DNA of 64,000 bases from Agapanthus africanus. Taxonomy: Eukaryota > Streptophyta > Magnoliopsida > Asparagales > Amaryllidaceae. The stretch lies in contig JASDDO010000001.1 of NCBI GenBank assembly GCA_030015575.1, positions 322,743,595-322,807,594 on the forward strand, written 5' to 3'. The translations under genes were made by a program, and so were the position numbers. Within the stretch, counting starts at the first letter, position 1, and each line of letters opens with the position of its first letter. Shown here one piece after another: positions 23,090 through 36,243 of the stretch. The notes beneath the pieces were generated by a model. That model saw only the letters and a list, made by a program, of their open reading frames with translations, was not told the DNA's origin and searched no databases.

Positions 23090-23860
23090 GGGTCACATAT
23101 ATCTTTGCCGCTCCTACTTTTACCCTTTGTATTTCTCCAGAACATTTCATATCACTGCGAAGATCCATATTTATTGGATATGACCATCGTATAATTAGAT
23201 ACGAACTCGATGAAACTTGTTTCAAGCCGAGGATTGTTTTTGGTTCTGGAGAAATAGAATAGGACTATTCAGTTGTCTTTTCTCTTACCTTCTCTCAGGT
23301 TGCGAGGGCTTCTGGTATTAGGAGAGTACCCCTATTACGCTTATTAGATAGTCTTCTTGCAAACCATAGGCTGGTGCCGAAAGGTAGGGAAGGAAGAAAA
23401 CCAATTAGCCTAAGTGTGGTGTACAGAAGGTAATAATAAAAGACATATAAAGGGATTCGAAAGAGGGCAAAGAAAATTGCGACTGCTATCATTCACGACG
23501 AAGCCGCGTATATCATCGCCACTCCTACTTCACCTTTGAATTTCTCCGGAATACTCAGTATCACTACGAAGATCCACATTTATTGGATACGCCATCGTAT
23601 AGTTACATACAAACTCGAAAGAACTTGTTCCAGTTCGAGGATGGTTTCCGATTCAGGAGAAATCGAATAAGATTATTCAGGTTGTCTTTTCTCCTTTACC
23701 TTCTCTCAGGTTGAGTAAGCTCCTAGGATTAGGAGAGTACACTTATGGCTGGTGCCAAAAGGTATGGAAGGAAGAAAACCATTTAGCCTAAGTGCGGTGT
23801 ACATAAGGTAATATGTAAAGACATATAAAGGGATTGGAGAGATGGCAAAGAAATATACGG
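23090..23860 (+). repeat. Tandem duplication of about 409 bp in Copia D
   Basis: CGAAGATCCA... TTTATTGGATA and AAGGAAGAAAACCA...TTTAGCCTAAGTG-type blocks occur twice, about 409 bp apart (for example near 23158 and 23567). The copies have diverged clearly by eye, so the duplication is old. Confidence 0.8.
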
Positions 23861-23939
23861 TTATATTCATGAATCGGGACAGTGGAAGAGGCATTACTAG
23901 GAATACCCGGATACCCCTTCGAAACATTTTCATGTTTCA

Positions 23940-26390
23940 GTTATACTGTACAGTGTTAATTGAAAACTGATTTCCCATTTAGATTCTGACTCCAGGGTAT
24001 GTATTTACCAGTTTCGATTCTCACATCTGTATAGTGTTACAGACGATGAGTGGGAGTAGAATATTGGGAATTAGGTGATTATATCCTCATTATATCGGAA
24101 TTCGTTGTAATTGGTGATACTTGAGGAAATCACTTAGGTTTTGCCTGACGACAAATATTTGGTTTTGAATATCCCTTGTTATGCACCAATTTCAAACTGA
24201 TATATCTGTACATTTATTTTATAAAGTGAGATATAAATTTTTGAAATTATGTCTGTGACATTTACCTATATCAGTTGGTGATTAGGTAAGGAGCATTCAA
24301 CAGAGGTGTAATTCTTCTTAACCATAATACAGTTTTCAACCTAAGTATGAGTTATTAAACTCAGGGGACTTATACAAAGTATTGTATGTTGTCCAGTGTC
24401 CATTAGGACAAAGGGATTGGTACTTGTACTATATTCTGTATACTTGTAACTTCTCTATTTTTACACAAGTATTTCGTATAAATACAGGGTCCAAGTTTTG
24501 AGAAGTCATAGGTATAAGAATAAAGTAGAGAACCATGTGTTGCAAAGTATCAGGATTCTTCAAGGTGATCGAAGATGTAGATACTTGTGATAGGTATTCC
24601 GTTGATAGTAATGGTTTTAAGAACTTGGTTCTCTTGTAGGTTGCTCATATGTGGATGCACTCCTAGATGTGTAATGCTGATTGGCCTCCTTCCATTTGGT
24701 TGATATGCACTGAAGACAGCTGCATGTTTTTGAATCTGGTTCCTATTACATTAGTGCCTATGTTTCTACAGTGGATATAGAATGGATCATATCTTGACAA
24801 TGTTACGGTATATAGAGTTGTCTAGCTGATGCTTAAAACCAGAATCTGGACAAACTCAAGGCACATTTTAGTAATGGCAATTTGTGGGTTATCCCGGGCA
24901 TTGACGAGGGTTAACTTTCTACCATCTAGAAGATCAATAGTTATATTGTTTTTGACTCGCCACCAATTTTAGTAAAATGGATTCTTTTTAGAAAACATTA
25001 GTAGGAGTATGGTAGAACTGGAAGTGATTCCAGAACCAAAAACGGTTACTAAAAATTTAGTAGGACCTAAACATTCAATTGGATTCGACATTCCATTAGC
25101 CACTCCGTAGATTTGGTGGGTAACCTCAGACACCCGAGAGGTACTTCGGTTTCCTCAAGGATGGTGACAGAGAGGTTCTTGTTTACCCAAACTTTCCACT
25201 ACTGTTGTTCTAGACTATGAGATCCAGCATAAGGATGAGTATAGCGTCGTTCTAAACTAGCATTAGAAGTGCACGTCTATATGACTCTACCAGAGGATTG
25301 TTGTAGTCAGTGAGAGCAGCGGAAACATAGTGGGCAAGTAGCTTATGTCTACTTATAGACTAAAACAGGTATAGCGGAGTTAGATCATCTATTTTGATGT
25401 GAAAGTCAAAGAGTTTGACTTCATCAAAATAAGAGGATCTGTTAAGAAGGTAGTAGGGTGTAATGTCCTGGTTTTTGGATGGTATGCGCTTAATAGGAAG
25501 TGAAATTCCTATACTACGATCGGTTATATACTGTGCTTGTCACAAAGTGTTTCTCCACATAGGATCTGGATAAAATATCAGGATTCTGGTAACTAGGTCT
25601 ATGGTTTTTGATCTAGATTTGGGAAGTGTCCCAATCTGGGTACTTTGACATTATTCTAAAGGTGTTTTAGAATGGTTGACTCCTGGCATGTACTTGCAGT
25701 TGATGGAGTCACCCTTTCTAAAGGATGTCTTACAGATTAAAGTGGAGAGGGATTTGCATGACTGGCATACCATTTGCTTAGGCAATTGAGTCAATCATGT
25801 GATGTCAAGTATCACACCAAATATTGTTTTTGCACTAGTTGCAATAAGTATCTATATTAATCCAATCATGGAGAAACGGTAGGAAGCAGTTTTGAACATA
25901 AGTGAATGTTCTTCGGTATTTGGTAACGGCAGCCTCCTTCGGGAAGCGGTTATCAGATCAGGCTTCCAAGGTGACCTAGATGACAGAGAGACTGTCGGAG
26001 TTATAGTTTTCCCTCTTTTGAGGGGCAATATGTTTGACCGGTGGTCCAAGTTGATACTGAGGAAGGCTTGGTGCATAATACTGATTAAATTCAGTGGATG
26101 ATAAAGTCTAAGAAGTTTGTTGGATTTGGAGTTCATTTGTGAACTAGGTCCCATCAGATATTTAGACAAATTCTAAGACAGGTATTTGCTTATTTCGGGA
26201 GATAATTTTTCTCCATGAAGTTGAGATATTAAGAGATATAGAAAGAAACATTGGAGCGGATCCACTCATTGAGGCTATTTCTCGAACACAATAGTTTCAC
26301 AAACATGCTTTGTAAAACTGATTAGTAGAGGAGTTGGGTGTTCGGTATCACACGGGTTGTGAGTATGCGACATCGCAATAATTAACCTTA
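23940..26390 (+). pseudogene. Copia D pol relic, heavily decayed
   Basis: No open frame survives, but DNA stretches align by eye with Copia J: protease region near 23970-24180, integrase zinc region near 24450-24660, the end of the integrase core near 24700-24960 (PDKL block at 24843), the linker at 25040-25190, RT pieces at 25370-25640, and the GVTLSK block at 25710. Between about 24660 and 24700 several hundred bases that should hold the DDE core are missing. It is inactive. The 24180-24450 stretch is too decayed to assign. Confidence 0.7.
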
Positions 26391-26392
26391 AG

Positions 26393-26406
26393 TGCAAGTG
26401 GGAGAT
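26393..26406 (+). other. Polypurine tract of Copia D
   Basis: GCAAGTGGGAGAT directly precedes the LTR start TGTTGG, as in the other copia elements. Confidence 0.82.
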
Positions 26407-28412
26407 TGTTGGCAATAGTGCCCTTAAGTCAATTATTGAATCGCAGGCACGCGATTGCGATGATTGAGGGATGACCTATACCGGTAGAACAGTCTTACTC
26501 AAAATGATAGTATGCTATCTGGTTTATCTTTATCATCATGTACATACTTTAGGTGACATTACAGTTCTCTATTACATGTTGATAGAGCCCATAGGACTCC
26601 TGCTTGACTACTATCATTATGATGGCGATCATATACGTAGGAGCTAGGTGGTCTATAAGCACGTCCTTAAATGTCCCTAGTTGTGGGAGTATCGAGACTG
26701 GGCATCGATACTCCAGAGTAAACTAGTATGTATTGATCGAGACCATGTCGAGGAGCGATGGCCGGTCTCACAAGCCATTGGTGTTAGTTTGTTCACCAAA
26801 GATAGTATGCAGGTGCTCGTAGGGTTATGAGTACACTGGACGGAGTCGCCGGGAACATGCTAGTTGGTATTATACCCATTGTCAGATAGCAGTTCCCAGG
26901 TGATATATGTACATATTAGTCTGTTGACCTGAGATCATTATTTGTCTCATGTGAGTTCCCACTATGCTGTGATTACCACCCTACCACGGCTCAAAGGGGT
27001 CGTGCAAACAGGTTTTAGTTGGGTACAGCCCCGAGCCAGATGGAGGTAGTTAGCGGATCGTCGGGAATTCGTCTCTCCCGGTATTGGGGGTTGATGTCGT
27101 GTTGTGCACAGGTGGCCATCACCAGAAAATCCTTGATCAAGGTAGTCGAGAATTACTGATCCAGGATCAGTAGTTTCTCAGTTTGTGATGGGCTTCATAC
27201 CGACACTAAATGTCGTGTTGTCAGGGGTCTGACTTTATCCACCCCCTAGACTCGATATGCGATACTCTTAGACGAAGAAACCGTACTGTACGGATATTGT
27301 CACTAGACAAGCTCAGTAGGGGTCAGGATGAGTTTGCTTGTCGGCCTTCCTTTCGCTCAATACCTGGGTAGCCGTTACGTATAGCTAGTGCAGCTGACGT
27401 GCTTGTGGTTAAACCCACTGCCAGCATATTGACGAGTCTTTAGAGTCCCACACAGAGGGTTTCCCTGCTTCGGGCGAAACAATGTAGAGGCCGTATGGTT
27501 TTACGGCAGGGTTCGATCATATACGTGCACTTGTGCACGTATCATGATTCGGACGGATAATACTAGTGGGCTTTTGTTTAAACCGGATCCTATTATTATA
27601 TTTTTGGATTATTTTCGTCTTATTGTATTCGGATTCTTCGGAATACGGATACGGGTATGTATATACGGATGATGGGCATTCTTGTAATTTATTACGAGAT
27701 TATCTTTTAGAAGTTGCTAACCTCATTTTGTTTTAAGCTTTTAGTTTTAAGGTTAATGAGGTGGAGAGATGAGTGTGATGTGCATTGATTTAAGCATGGT
27801 TCAAGGCATGACTCATGCTTGTATTTTGTTGTGAGTGGTGTAAGATATTTTGTGAGTTAAGATATTAGTTCTTGAGTTGATCTATTTTTCCACTCACACT
27901 CTCACAACAAAGAGGCAGCTACTTCTTTTCTTGCTTAGCTACAAGCTTCATTTTTCTTGAGTTGCTTCAAGCTTCACACTCTTCTCTCCAATGGCTTCTT
28001 CTTCTTCCTCCATCCTAACCTTCTCATGTGTTGAGAAACCTAGGGTGTTTAGATACAAATTAATCCCTCATTAGACTCTACATCTCCTAGGCTATCAAGT
28101 CTAGCAAACTAGATACCCTAGTTACTTCGGTTTTGAAGTAGAAGCTCGATTCCTAGACTCTCGGGTGGATCATCTTCGATGGAGGGAGACCGGCGACCAA
28201 ACTAGATCATGGTGGCCACTAGGAGCTTGGGAAGCTTGTTAAAGACTGAAGGACATGGATCATTCGGTATAACATTCCATAACTCCTTAATTAGCTTGCA
28301 AGGTTTTAGAGTTTATAGTTGATCCGTAATCAGGGGTTATGGTAGCACCATTTTTATCAATTTTGTTCCGCATTTGTCCACGGATTGATGACCGGGGCGC
28401 TGCCGTATCCCA
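26407..28412 (+). repeat. Shared LTR of Copia D and unit E (2006 bp)
   Basis: Begins TGTTGGCAATAG after a polypurine tract and ends TATCCCA before a PBS. It is thus both a 3' LTR (for D) and a 5' LTR (for E). Its body is related to other copia LTRs (26650-27480), but its 3' end (GACCGGGGCGCTGCCG) differs and matches only LTR G inverted (59836). No gene inside. Confidence 0.82.
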
Positions 28413-28588
28413 AGATGGTATCAGAGCCAACCTATAAACCCTAATCTAGTAGTTTAAATAACGTTTAAAGTATCGAAATTGAAACAACTCCGAAACAATA
28501 CCATATACTTTCCAGTTTCTGTCGAATTTAAACTAGTCTTCAAAAATTATTTAAACAATTGCAGAAGACTATTATTGTGACAGCTAGA
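28413..28588 (+). mobile_element. Unit E: PBS and start of a second copia unit
   Basis: After the LTR come three bases and TGGTATCAGAGC (28416-28427), then about 160 bp of leader without ORFs. It is cut at 28588 by the LTR of Copia I. With D on the left this gives interior-LTR-interior, as left by unequal recombination between LTRs. Confidence 0.75.
28416..28427 (+). other. Primer-binding site of unit E
   Basis: TGGTATCAGAGC, complementary to the 3' end of plant initiator Met-tRNA. Confidence 0.87.
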
Positions 28589-30656
28589 TGTAGGGATTCT
28601 CTAGCACCATCCTAGGTTTTGGGTTGCATCACACATGCTATATTAAAAATTTAGGGGGTGCTAAACAATACCAGCCATGAATCGAACTAGAAAATTAGGG
28701 TAACAACATATAGTATCACATACTAAGTAGTGTCTAACACTAAGAGGTAAGTAATACAACCTTTGTAGACCTCCTCTTATGACTCCTTGGATCGAGTAAG
28801 GTTTGAACCGGTTCGCTTAAAGCCTTCCAGGTCCACGATGATCCACCATGAAGTCCTTTTGCTCAAGCTCCTAGCTTCACTTGATCTATGAAGAAGTGGA
28901 GCAAACAACCTACACTAATGGGCTAGACTAGTATAGATTGGTGATGTGGGTTTGGATCTCACTTAAAAACCTTTTCTTTTTACGTTCTTCACTCACTTTT
29001 TGAAACCCTAGAGAGCTTGAAGAGGAAGAAGAAGATGATGGCTAAACTTGACTCAAGTGATAAAAATAATCATATGAACATAATCCAAAGAGAGTAAGTG
29101 AATTATGTCATTCTTAACCATGGTTATAAATATCTAGATATTTTGAGACTTGAGATTAAGCAAAACCATGGGCTACAAAACCATGGGCAATGAAACCATG
29201 GTATTGACTTTGGTCAACACAAGAGAGGAGAGATGAATAGTCAACCATGATTTTATTCCCATTTTGCTTTTCTCAAATAATCAATATATATATATATATA
29301 TATATGTTACCATGTGAGTCTTGTATTGCCACCATCATTGTATCATCAACCATGACACATGTATGCATCCATATCAACATATCCATACACTCATGCATGC
29401 ATCATAAAGAAATAGGTTTTAATAAATGAGCTAATGGACTTAATATTAAATCAACAGTTGATTTAATAACCCGATCATATCACATATGACCCGTCCAATA
29501 GTAAACGCCCGATTAAAATACGGTATCTAATACACGCATTTAATCGAGCTCCCACGCATATCCCATATGCACCCCACATCTTTTCGCCTGAGCTAGGAGA
29601 CCCCTTTGTGGGACTCTAAGACTCGTCAATACGCTAGCAGTATGCAGTGATCACATCACATGCCCACAAACCGTCAGTTGCTCAAGCTATACGTAACGGC
29701 TCCCAGATATTGAGCGATCAGAAGAAACACAAGCGAACCTGTCAAAACTCCCGTCGAGCCAACTGGCAACACTTACCATACAGTCCGGTCTCTTCGTCAA
29801 ATGTGCTGCATATCAAGTCTAGGGATGGTATCATCGACCCCATTAACCCAATAAGTTATGCCGGTATATGGCTCATAACAGATCGAGAAACTACTGATAA
29901 CACTTATCAGTAAATCTCATCAGCCCTGGCCAGGGACTTCCTGTTATAGCCAATCGTACATAGCGCAACAACAACCCCCAATACCGGGAGAGATGAAACC
30001 TCTCCTATCGCTTATTGCCTCTATGTGCCTCAGAACTGTACCCAAAATCCATCTGTTTGCACGACTCAGTAGAGCCGTGGTAGGGTGGAGATCAAAGTAC
30101 AGTTGGAGGAAACATAAGACTCTATGACGATCTCGGGTCTATAGACTAACCTGTACCAGTGTCACCTGAGAACTGCTATCCGACGATAGATATAATACCA
30201 CATAGGATTTCTCGGCGAGTCCGTTCAGTGTACCTAGTCTCACTGAGCACCCGTATACGGTCTTTGGTGTCAACACACCAATGGATATGGGATCATCCAT
30301 CGCCCATCATACGGGACAAGTAACGTATACGCTAGTCTACTATGGAAATATCGATGCCCCGTCTCGATACACCCATGACTAGGAACATTTTAAGGATATG
30401 CTTATAAACTACACATGTCCCACTAGTATGATTCGCACCATAATCTCAGTAGTCAAGCAAATATCCTAAGGGCTTTATCAACATGTACCTAATGAATAAG
30501 AAGCATGATCAAATGAACTTGTCAAGATAAAGTACAACCAGATAGCATACTATTATGTCGAGCAAGAATGTCCCCTGAATATATATATATATTTACATAC
30601 ACATACCTTTACATACACTATCATATAATAGCCTCTAGGGCATACACATATCCAAC
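28589..30656 (-). repeat. Copia I 3' LTR (2068 bp)
   Basis: On the minus strand it runs from TGTTGGATATGTG at 30656 to CCCTACA at 28589. Its body is clearly related to Copia A, J and K LTRs. It includes a short AT repeat at 29283-29306. ORFs inside (near 29247, 29647) fall in conserved LTR blocks and are not genes. Confidence 0.88.
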
Positions 30657-30671
30657 AATCTCCCACTTGCA

Positions 30672-32398
30672 CTAAGGCCAATTATTGGCGTATCTCATAC
30701 CCAACATCTCAAAAAGTCGCTCATGCTACAGCAGAGGGAGGGCCTTGGTGAGTGGATCCGCGGTGTTATTCTTTGTATCTACTCTCCGAATCTCTATCTC
30801 GCGGCGATCAACTATCTCCCAGATCAGATGATATCGCCTGAGGATGTGTCTAGATCGCTAATGGGACCTGGGCTCTTTGGCTAATGCCATAGCCTCATTA
30901 TTATCACAATACAATGGTATTAGATCAATAATGGTTGGATCTACTCCTAGCTCCGAGATGAACTTCCTCATCCAGACGGCTTCCTTAGTAGCATCATTTG
31001 CAGCAATATACTCAGCTTCCATCGTGGAGTCTGCAACGGTATCCTGTTTGGAACTCTTCCAACATACCGCCCCTCCATTGAGGGTAGACACAAACCCTGA
31101 GATAGATTTGTTGTCATCCTTATCACTCTGGAAGCTCGAATCGGTAAAGGCCTTCATTTGGAGATCTCCGTTACCATACACCAAGAACATTTCTTTAGTC
31201 CTTCGTAAGTACTTAAGATGTTCTTCACAGCTGTCCAGTGATTCTCCCCTGGGTTGGATAGATACCTACTTACTACACCCAGTGCATAAGCTACATCAGG
31301 GCGTATACATAATATCATATACATTATAGATCCTACAGCAGAAACGTAGGGTATAATGCTCATGCGAGCTCTCTTTTCATCAGTCTTTGGGCAAAAGTCC
31401 TTGGAGAGAGTGACTCCATGACTAGCGGGTAAGGCACCCCGCTTGGAGTCTTCTATATACTAAACCTCTTTAGGATGGTGTTAATGTACCTGGTTTGGGA
31501 CAATCCTAACAACGTTTTAGATCTATCCCTATAGATCTTCATGCCTAATATGTACGAGGCATCACCCAGGTCCTTCATGGAGAACCTTTGTGATAAGAAC
31601 AGTTTGGCCGATTGTAGCATAGGAACATCGTTTCTTATCAGAAGAATGTCATCCACGTACAATACAAGGAATGCGACAGTACTTCCTACAATCTTCTTAT
31701 AAACACAAGGCTCATCTGGATTTTTGACGAAATCAAACTCTTTGATAACATCATTAAAACAGATGTTCCAACTCCGTGATGCCTGCTTTAATCCATAAAT
31801 GGATTTAAGCAATCTACATGCTTTCCCGCTGCTCTCACTATCAATGAAGCCTTCTGGCTGATCCATATAAACGCATTCTTCTAAATCACCATTTAGAAAA
31901 GCAGCTTTAAAGTCCATCTGCCCAGATTTCATAGTCGTAGTGAGTAGCAATAGCAAGTAGGATCCGAATGGATTTAAGCATGGCTACAGGAGAAAATGTT
32001 TCGTCATAGTCCAGTCCTGGACTTTGACGAAATCCTTTCACCACAAGCCTTGCCTTATAAGTCTCCACCTGCCCATCTACACCGATCTTTCTCTTAAAGA
32101 TCCATTTGCACCCTACGGGTTTTACCCCAAAGGGTACAACATCCAAAGTCCATACTTTGTTGGTATACATAGACTCCATTTCGGAAATTATGGCATTCAG
32201 CCACTTCACAGAGTCACCACTCATGATAGCTTGCTGAAAACTGGTAGGGTCATCATTATCCATGATGCATTCTTCTCCATCACCATCAACGAGAAAACCG
32301 TAGTTTCACTTCGGTGGGCGAGAAATCCTACCAGATCTACGGAGTGGCTGAGGTTCATAAGTTTCTGTTGCAATATCAGGTTCAACCAAGTCGTCATT
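30672..32398 (-). pseudogene. Copia I pol (RT-RNase H part), broken
   Basis: Reads from the pre-RT linker through RT (YVDDILLI near 31640) to RNase H (STMEAEYIAAND near 31015; PLYCDN) and ends YANNWP, very like Copia A. Breaks: at least three frame changes (near 31920, 31450 and 31180) and a CAG-to-TAG stop near 30857. It is truncated at 32398 by LARD F. Closer to Copia A than to J or K in the C-terminus. Confidence 0.9.
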
Positions 32399-34010
32399 TG
32401 TCACGTCCCGAAAGTACGGAACATGACCGGCACTTAAACTACGAAACGTCTCGAGGCGTACGTAATCTAAGTTAGCCGAAAACCTAGAAATTTAAACCAA
32501 GAAAAGTAGTAGAGTGAAGGAAAACAAAATTAAAATCAAGTAGTTTTAATAGCATAAGCCGAATTATGCGGTTTTAAAAACATCAAATATTTCCTGAAAA
32601 TTTCGGCAGAGTCTCCTTTATAAATACTGGCTCCCAAACGGGATACAACATGAATAATATACGAAATCAATAAAAGGCATCCCCAAGCGGGAGCTAGCTC
32701 TTCGTCAAACGACGTTCACAATCACACAAGCAATATAATATACAACGCCAAGGGCGAGGATCAAAACTCAAAACAACAAGAAATCCACAGAAATACAACG
32801 CGCGACTCTAAGGTCGAAAGAATAACATCACTGGTCTCTATCTCAAAAATAAATACATGTTTGGTTGATGGAATTTACTAGATACAACTGAATAATATTA
32901 TACAAGGTAATATGATGGGTACGATACCAATAAACCCACCTACTAGCAAGTCACCCGAACGAAACTGTGCCCGCAAAGCCGTAATGAAACCTGTACGGCA
33001 AACCTGCAAGAAACCGGGGCACAACGGGGGTGAGTTACCAACTCATGAATAGAAAAACATCTACGAATAGAAATCGCATGTATGACGCAATCCTAGGTCA
33101 TACGATCATAATATATAATCCTCAAATATATAACCAGCAACCCATAACCATGGCTAGGGCAAATATCTAACCCAAGTGTAATCCTATGTGCCCGTGTCAG
33201 TGCCTTAGGTAGCAATGTATCATATGGATGATGTATGAATGCATGAAACAGAATGCATGTACTGAAGAAAACCGCTTTCATAAATCAGTGAGATTTCTGT
33301 ATTTTAAAAATGAGGTACCATAAATGAAATCAGCATAAAACAGTGCCCAGCATCGACACAAAACAAGTGTCCAAATATCTCGATATCTCTGTATCACAAT
33401 CTCTGTACCTCAATATCTCAAAATCTCAATGTCTCAATCACAATATCTAGGGCGCCGTCAGTCCAGACCGGCCCCTACCATCCATCTCAAGACCACGACG
33501 GTATCCACCGGATATCCGACGCATCGGGTAAAATCACCGGTCGGTCGTGCTCCCCTGCACAGGCTCAACGTCAACAACACGATCTTCTTGCCCCGGGGTA
33601 CCGCACCGGACCCACCATGTACCCGAAACGGTTCATCCATCTCCTCGAATCGGGTCTCGAAATCCATCAGCAAACTCATGGTGGACGACTCATACATCAT
33701 GGGAAAACCACACTTTTTATTTAAAAGAGAGGAAAGAAGCTTATACAAGTTTTGCGGTTTTCCCCCAAATCCAGAAAATCTCATGGAAATCCGAATCCAA
33801 ATCATCAATAGCATGTAAAACCATGAATATAGGCATGAGAATCCATGAATACGGCATAACAATGAATAACAGTATGCATGAAGTGACAAGTAATAACTAC
33901 AATATCTAAGCTGGCATATAAGGTAAGTACACTAATATTATGTCAAACTGCTAGCTATCAAGCTAAGTTAAGCAATAATATTTTCTAAGGTGTACGTGAC
34001 ATGGCAATTT
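32399..34010 (-). repeat. LARD F 3' LTR, distal part
   Basis: Matches 50329-51937 nearly base for base. Starts (plus strand) TGTCACGTCCCG and runs to CAATT at the Copia J insertion. The ORFs near 33429-33909 repeat in the other LTR (51285-51837), in several frames and both strands, and are not genes. Confidence 0.9.
34006..34010. repeat. Left target-site duplication of Copia J (CAATT)
   Basis: Identical to 44606-44610; the empty site in the other LARD F LTR (about 51933-51937) has it once. Confidence 0.95.
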
Positions 34011-36229
34011 GAAAGGTTCCTAGGCACACAATAGAGGTCTCACAAGGCATCGAACATGCCAATTTAAAATTCTATGTGTGCCGAGAAACCCTAACACGGA
34101 TCGTAGACTAGAATTCTAGGCGAAAAGATAATCTAGTTAACTACTTAACTAAAAGTTAGATGCTACAACCTTTGTAGATCCGGTTACCCTCTTCCTTGAC
34201 TCCACGAAGGCATCCTCTCGCTGTCCATCTCGATTCCCAAACTCGAACGTTGGCTTCATCTGAGAAACGGGCGAGCTAGGTCGTCGGCTTTGTGTCAAAG
34301 ACGATCTACGTCGAGGCATCACAAGTTCAAGCTCCGACTTCACAAACTTGTGAAACTTGTGAAGAAAACACCCAAAACAACTTGGCAAGAGGTAGAGGGT
34401 GAAGAAATAGGAGGTGGGTTCACTTTAGAATTTGATTTCTCTCACTAGAACTCAAGTTGCCATTAATGGCATCAAGGTTTCTATCTTGAAGAAGAAGATC
34501 AAGAAGAAGCCAGTTTTATGATAAGTTATTAAAAAATGAAAAGAAAAATGCATACTTATCATAATCTAACAAGGGTTAAGTGTAGAGAATAAACCATGGT
34601 CATTTGGAGAGTTAGGGTTAAGCATGAGGACAAGAATGGTTAAAAAAGTCAAGGCTTCATGAAGCTTCAACTAAAGACAAACTTCTCCACCATTCTTATC
34701 TCAACCTTTTTCCAAATGAATAAATGAACAAATAAATAAATAAATGAATATGCAAAACCCTAATTATCAAATTAACCATGGTTTAATTCTATATACTCAA
34801 CTAAATAATCAAGTATCATCAAACATGATACAAATATGTGCACAAAAGTATATCACATATACAACTTGCACATCAAGTGAGAAAATCCATATAAAGTGAA
34901 CCAATACTAGTTAATGCAAAGTAATATATCAAATATATAATTATACATTAAATCATTAAATCAACATTTGATTCAATGATCCGGTCATGTCGCACATAAC
35001 CGACTAGTATTCAATGTATCGATTTATCGAATCAATGATTCGATAACTAGGTCATATCGAATATAACCAATCGAAACATTTATCGCGAGAATGAAATGCG
35101 GTATCACATACGCGCATTATTCTCAGTCCCGCACATATCTCATATGCGCTCCTATTTCGTTTCGCTTGAGCCAGGAAACCACTGTGTAGGACTCTAAAGA
35201 CTCGTAATACACCGGTAGCAGATAAGGATCATATCAAGCACCCACAAGCCGCAAGCGGTCTGCTAAACGTAACGGCCATCCGGGTATTGAGCGATCAGAA
35301 GATCGACAAGCTAGCCCGCTCACACTCCTGTGAATCCAACCAGTAACACTTACCGTACAGTCCGGTCTGTTCGTCTGATACGTTGCATATCAAGTCTAGG
35401 GGAGGTAAACGTCAGACCCCAACAACCGATAAGTCGTGCCGATGTGAGGCTCATAACGGGTTGAGAAACTACTGGTAACACTTACCAGCAAATCTCTGAT
35501 CAGCCCTGGCCAGGGACTTCCCTGTTACGGCCAATCGAGCACAGCGCAACATCAACCCCCAATATCGGGAGAGACGAAACCCCTCCTATCGCTCATTGCC
35601 TCCATGTGACTCGGGACTGTACCCAAAGACCACCGTTTTGCACGCCCTCATGGACGTGGTAAGGTGGAGATCAAAGCACAGTGGGAATCACACAAGACTC
35701 TATGACGATCTCGGGTCTACAGACTAACCTGTACAAGTGTCACCTGAGAACTGCCATCTGACGTGAGGTATAATACCATCTGGGAGTTCTCGGCAAGTCC
35801 GTCCAGTGTACCCAGTCTCCACTGAGCACCCGTATACCATCTCTGATGTCAAACACCAATGGATATGGGATCATCCATCGCCCATCTCATGGGTCGAGAA
35901 GCGTATACGCTAGTCTACTCTGGTATATCGATGCCCCATCTCGATACACCCACGACTAGGGACCTTGAAGGATGTACTTATGGACTACCATGTCCCCATT
36001 AGTATGATCTGCATCATAGTCCAGGCAGTCAAGTACACATCCTAAGGGCTTTACCAACATGCAACTATAAGACAGTATAAAGAGACTAGTATACATGTTA
36101 AGATAAAGAGTAACCTGATAGCAAACTATCATATCGAGCAAGAAAGTCATCTCTATATATGTCCAAGCATCCAATATAATATACATCATCTGTACAATAC
36201 TGGCCTCTAGGGCATACATACAACTAACA
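34011..36229 (-). repeat. Copia J 3' LTR (2219 bp)
   Basis: On the minus strand from TGTTAGTTGTATG (36229) to AACCTTTCA (34011). Near-identical to 42385-44605. Confidence 0.95.
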
Positions 36230-36243
36230 ATCTCCCACTTGCA
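36230..36243 (-). other. Polypurine tract of Copia J
   Basis: On the minus strand GCAAGTGGGAGAT directly before the LTR start. It follows the pol stop (36244-36246) with no spacer. Confidence 0.88.

Larger units (their letters stand above)
21698..28412 (+). mobile_element. Copia D, old Ty1/copia element (leader, pol relic, 3' LTR)
   Basis: After LARD B ends, the sequence continues as a copia leader homologous (inverted) to those of Copia J and K: the ACCCGCGCTAGTCC block (about 21890) and the GAGATCCCTTCA blocks (22190, 22330). A decayed pol follows (23940-26390), then GTGCAAGTGGGAGATTG and the LTR. The 5' LTR and first leader part must lie left of LARD B, outside the window. Pol decay is far stronger than in the other copies, so D is among the oldest layers. 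Confidence 0.8.
28589..32398 (-). mobile_element. Copia I, minus-strand Ty1/copia, cut by LARD F
   Basis: 3' LTR 28589-30656, polypurine tract, then RNase H and RT of pol up to 32398, where LARD F begins within the linker before RT. The remaining pol, gag and 5' LTR should continue beyond LARD F, outside the window. The left flank CTAGA (28584-28588) is the candidate target duplication; its partner is not visible. Confidence 0.88.

Noticed and set aside
25852-26169. 105-codon minus-strand ORF in Copia D
   Set aside because: It is antisense to the decayed RNase H part of pol; a chance frame.
29647-29913. 88-codon plus-strand ORF, and similar ones at 43706-44038 and 54586-54804
   Set aside because: They lie in the conserved central block of copia LTRs; similarity among them reflects LTR homology, not a gene.
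33429-33909. ORFs of 120-143 codons on both strands, repeated at 51285-51837
   Set aside because: Part of the LARD F LTRs; open on both strands and in several frames, with no known domain.
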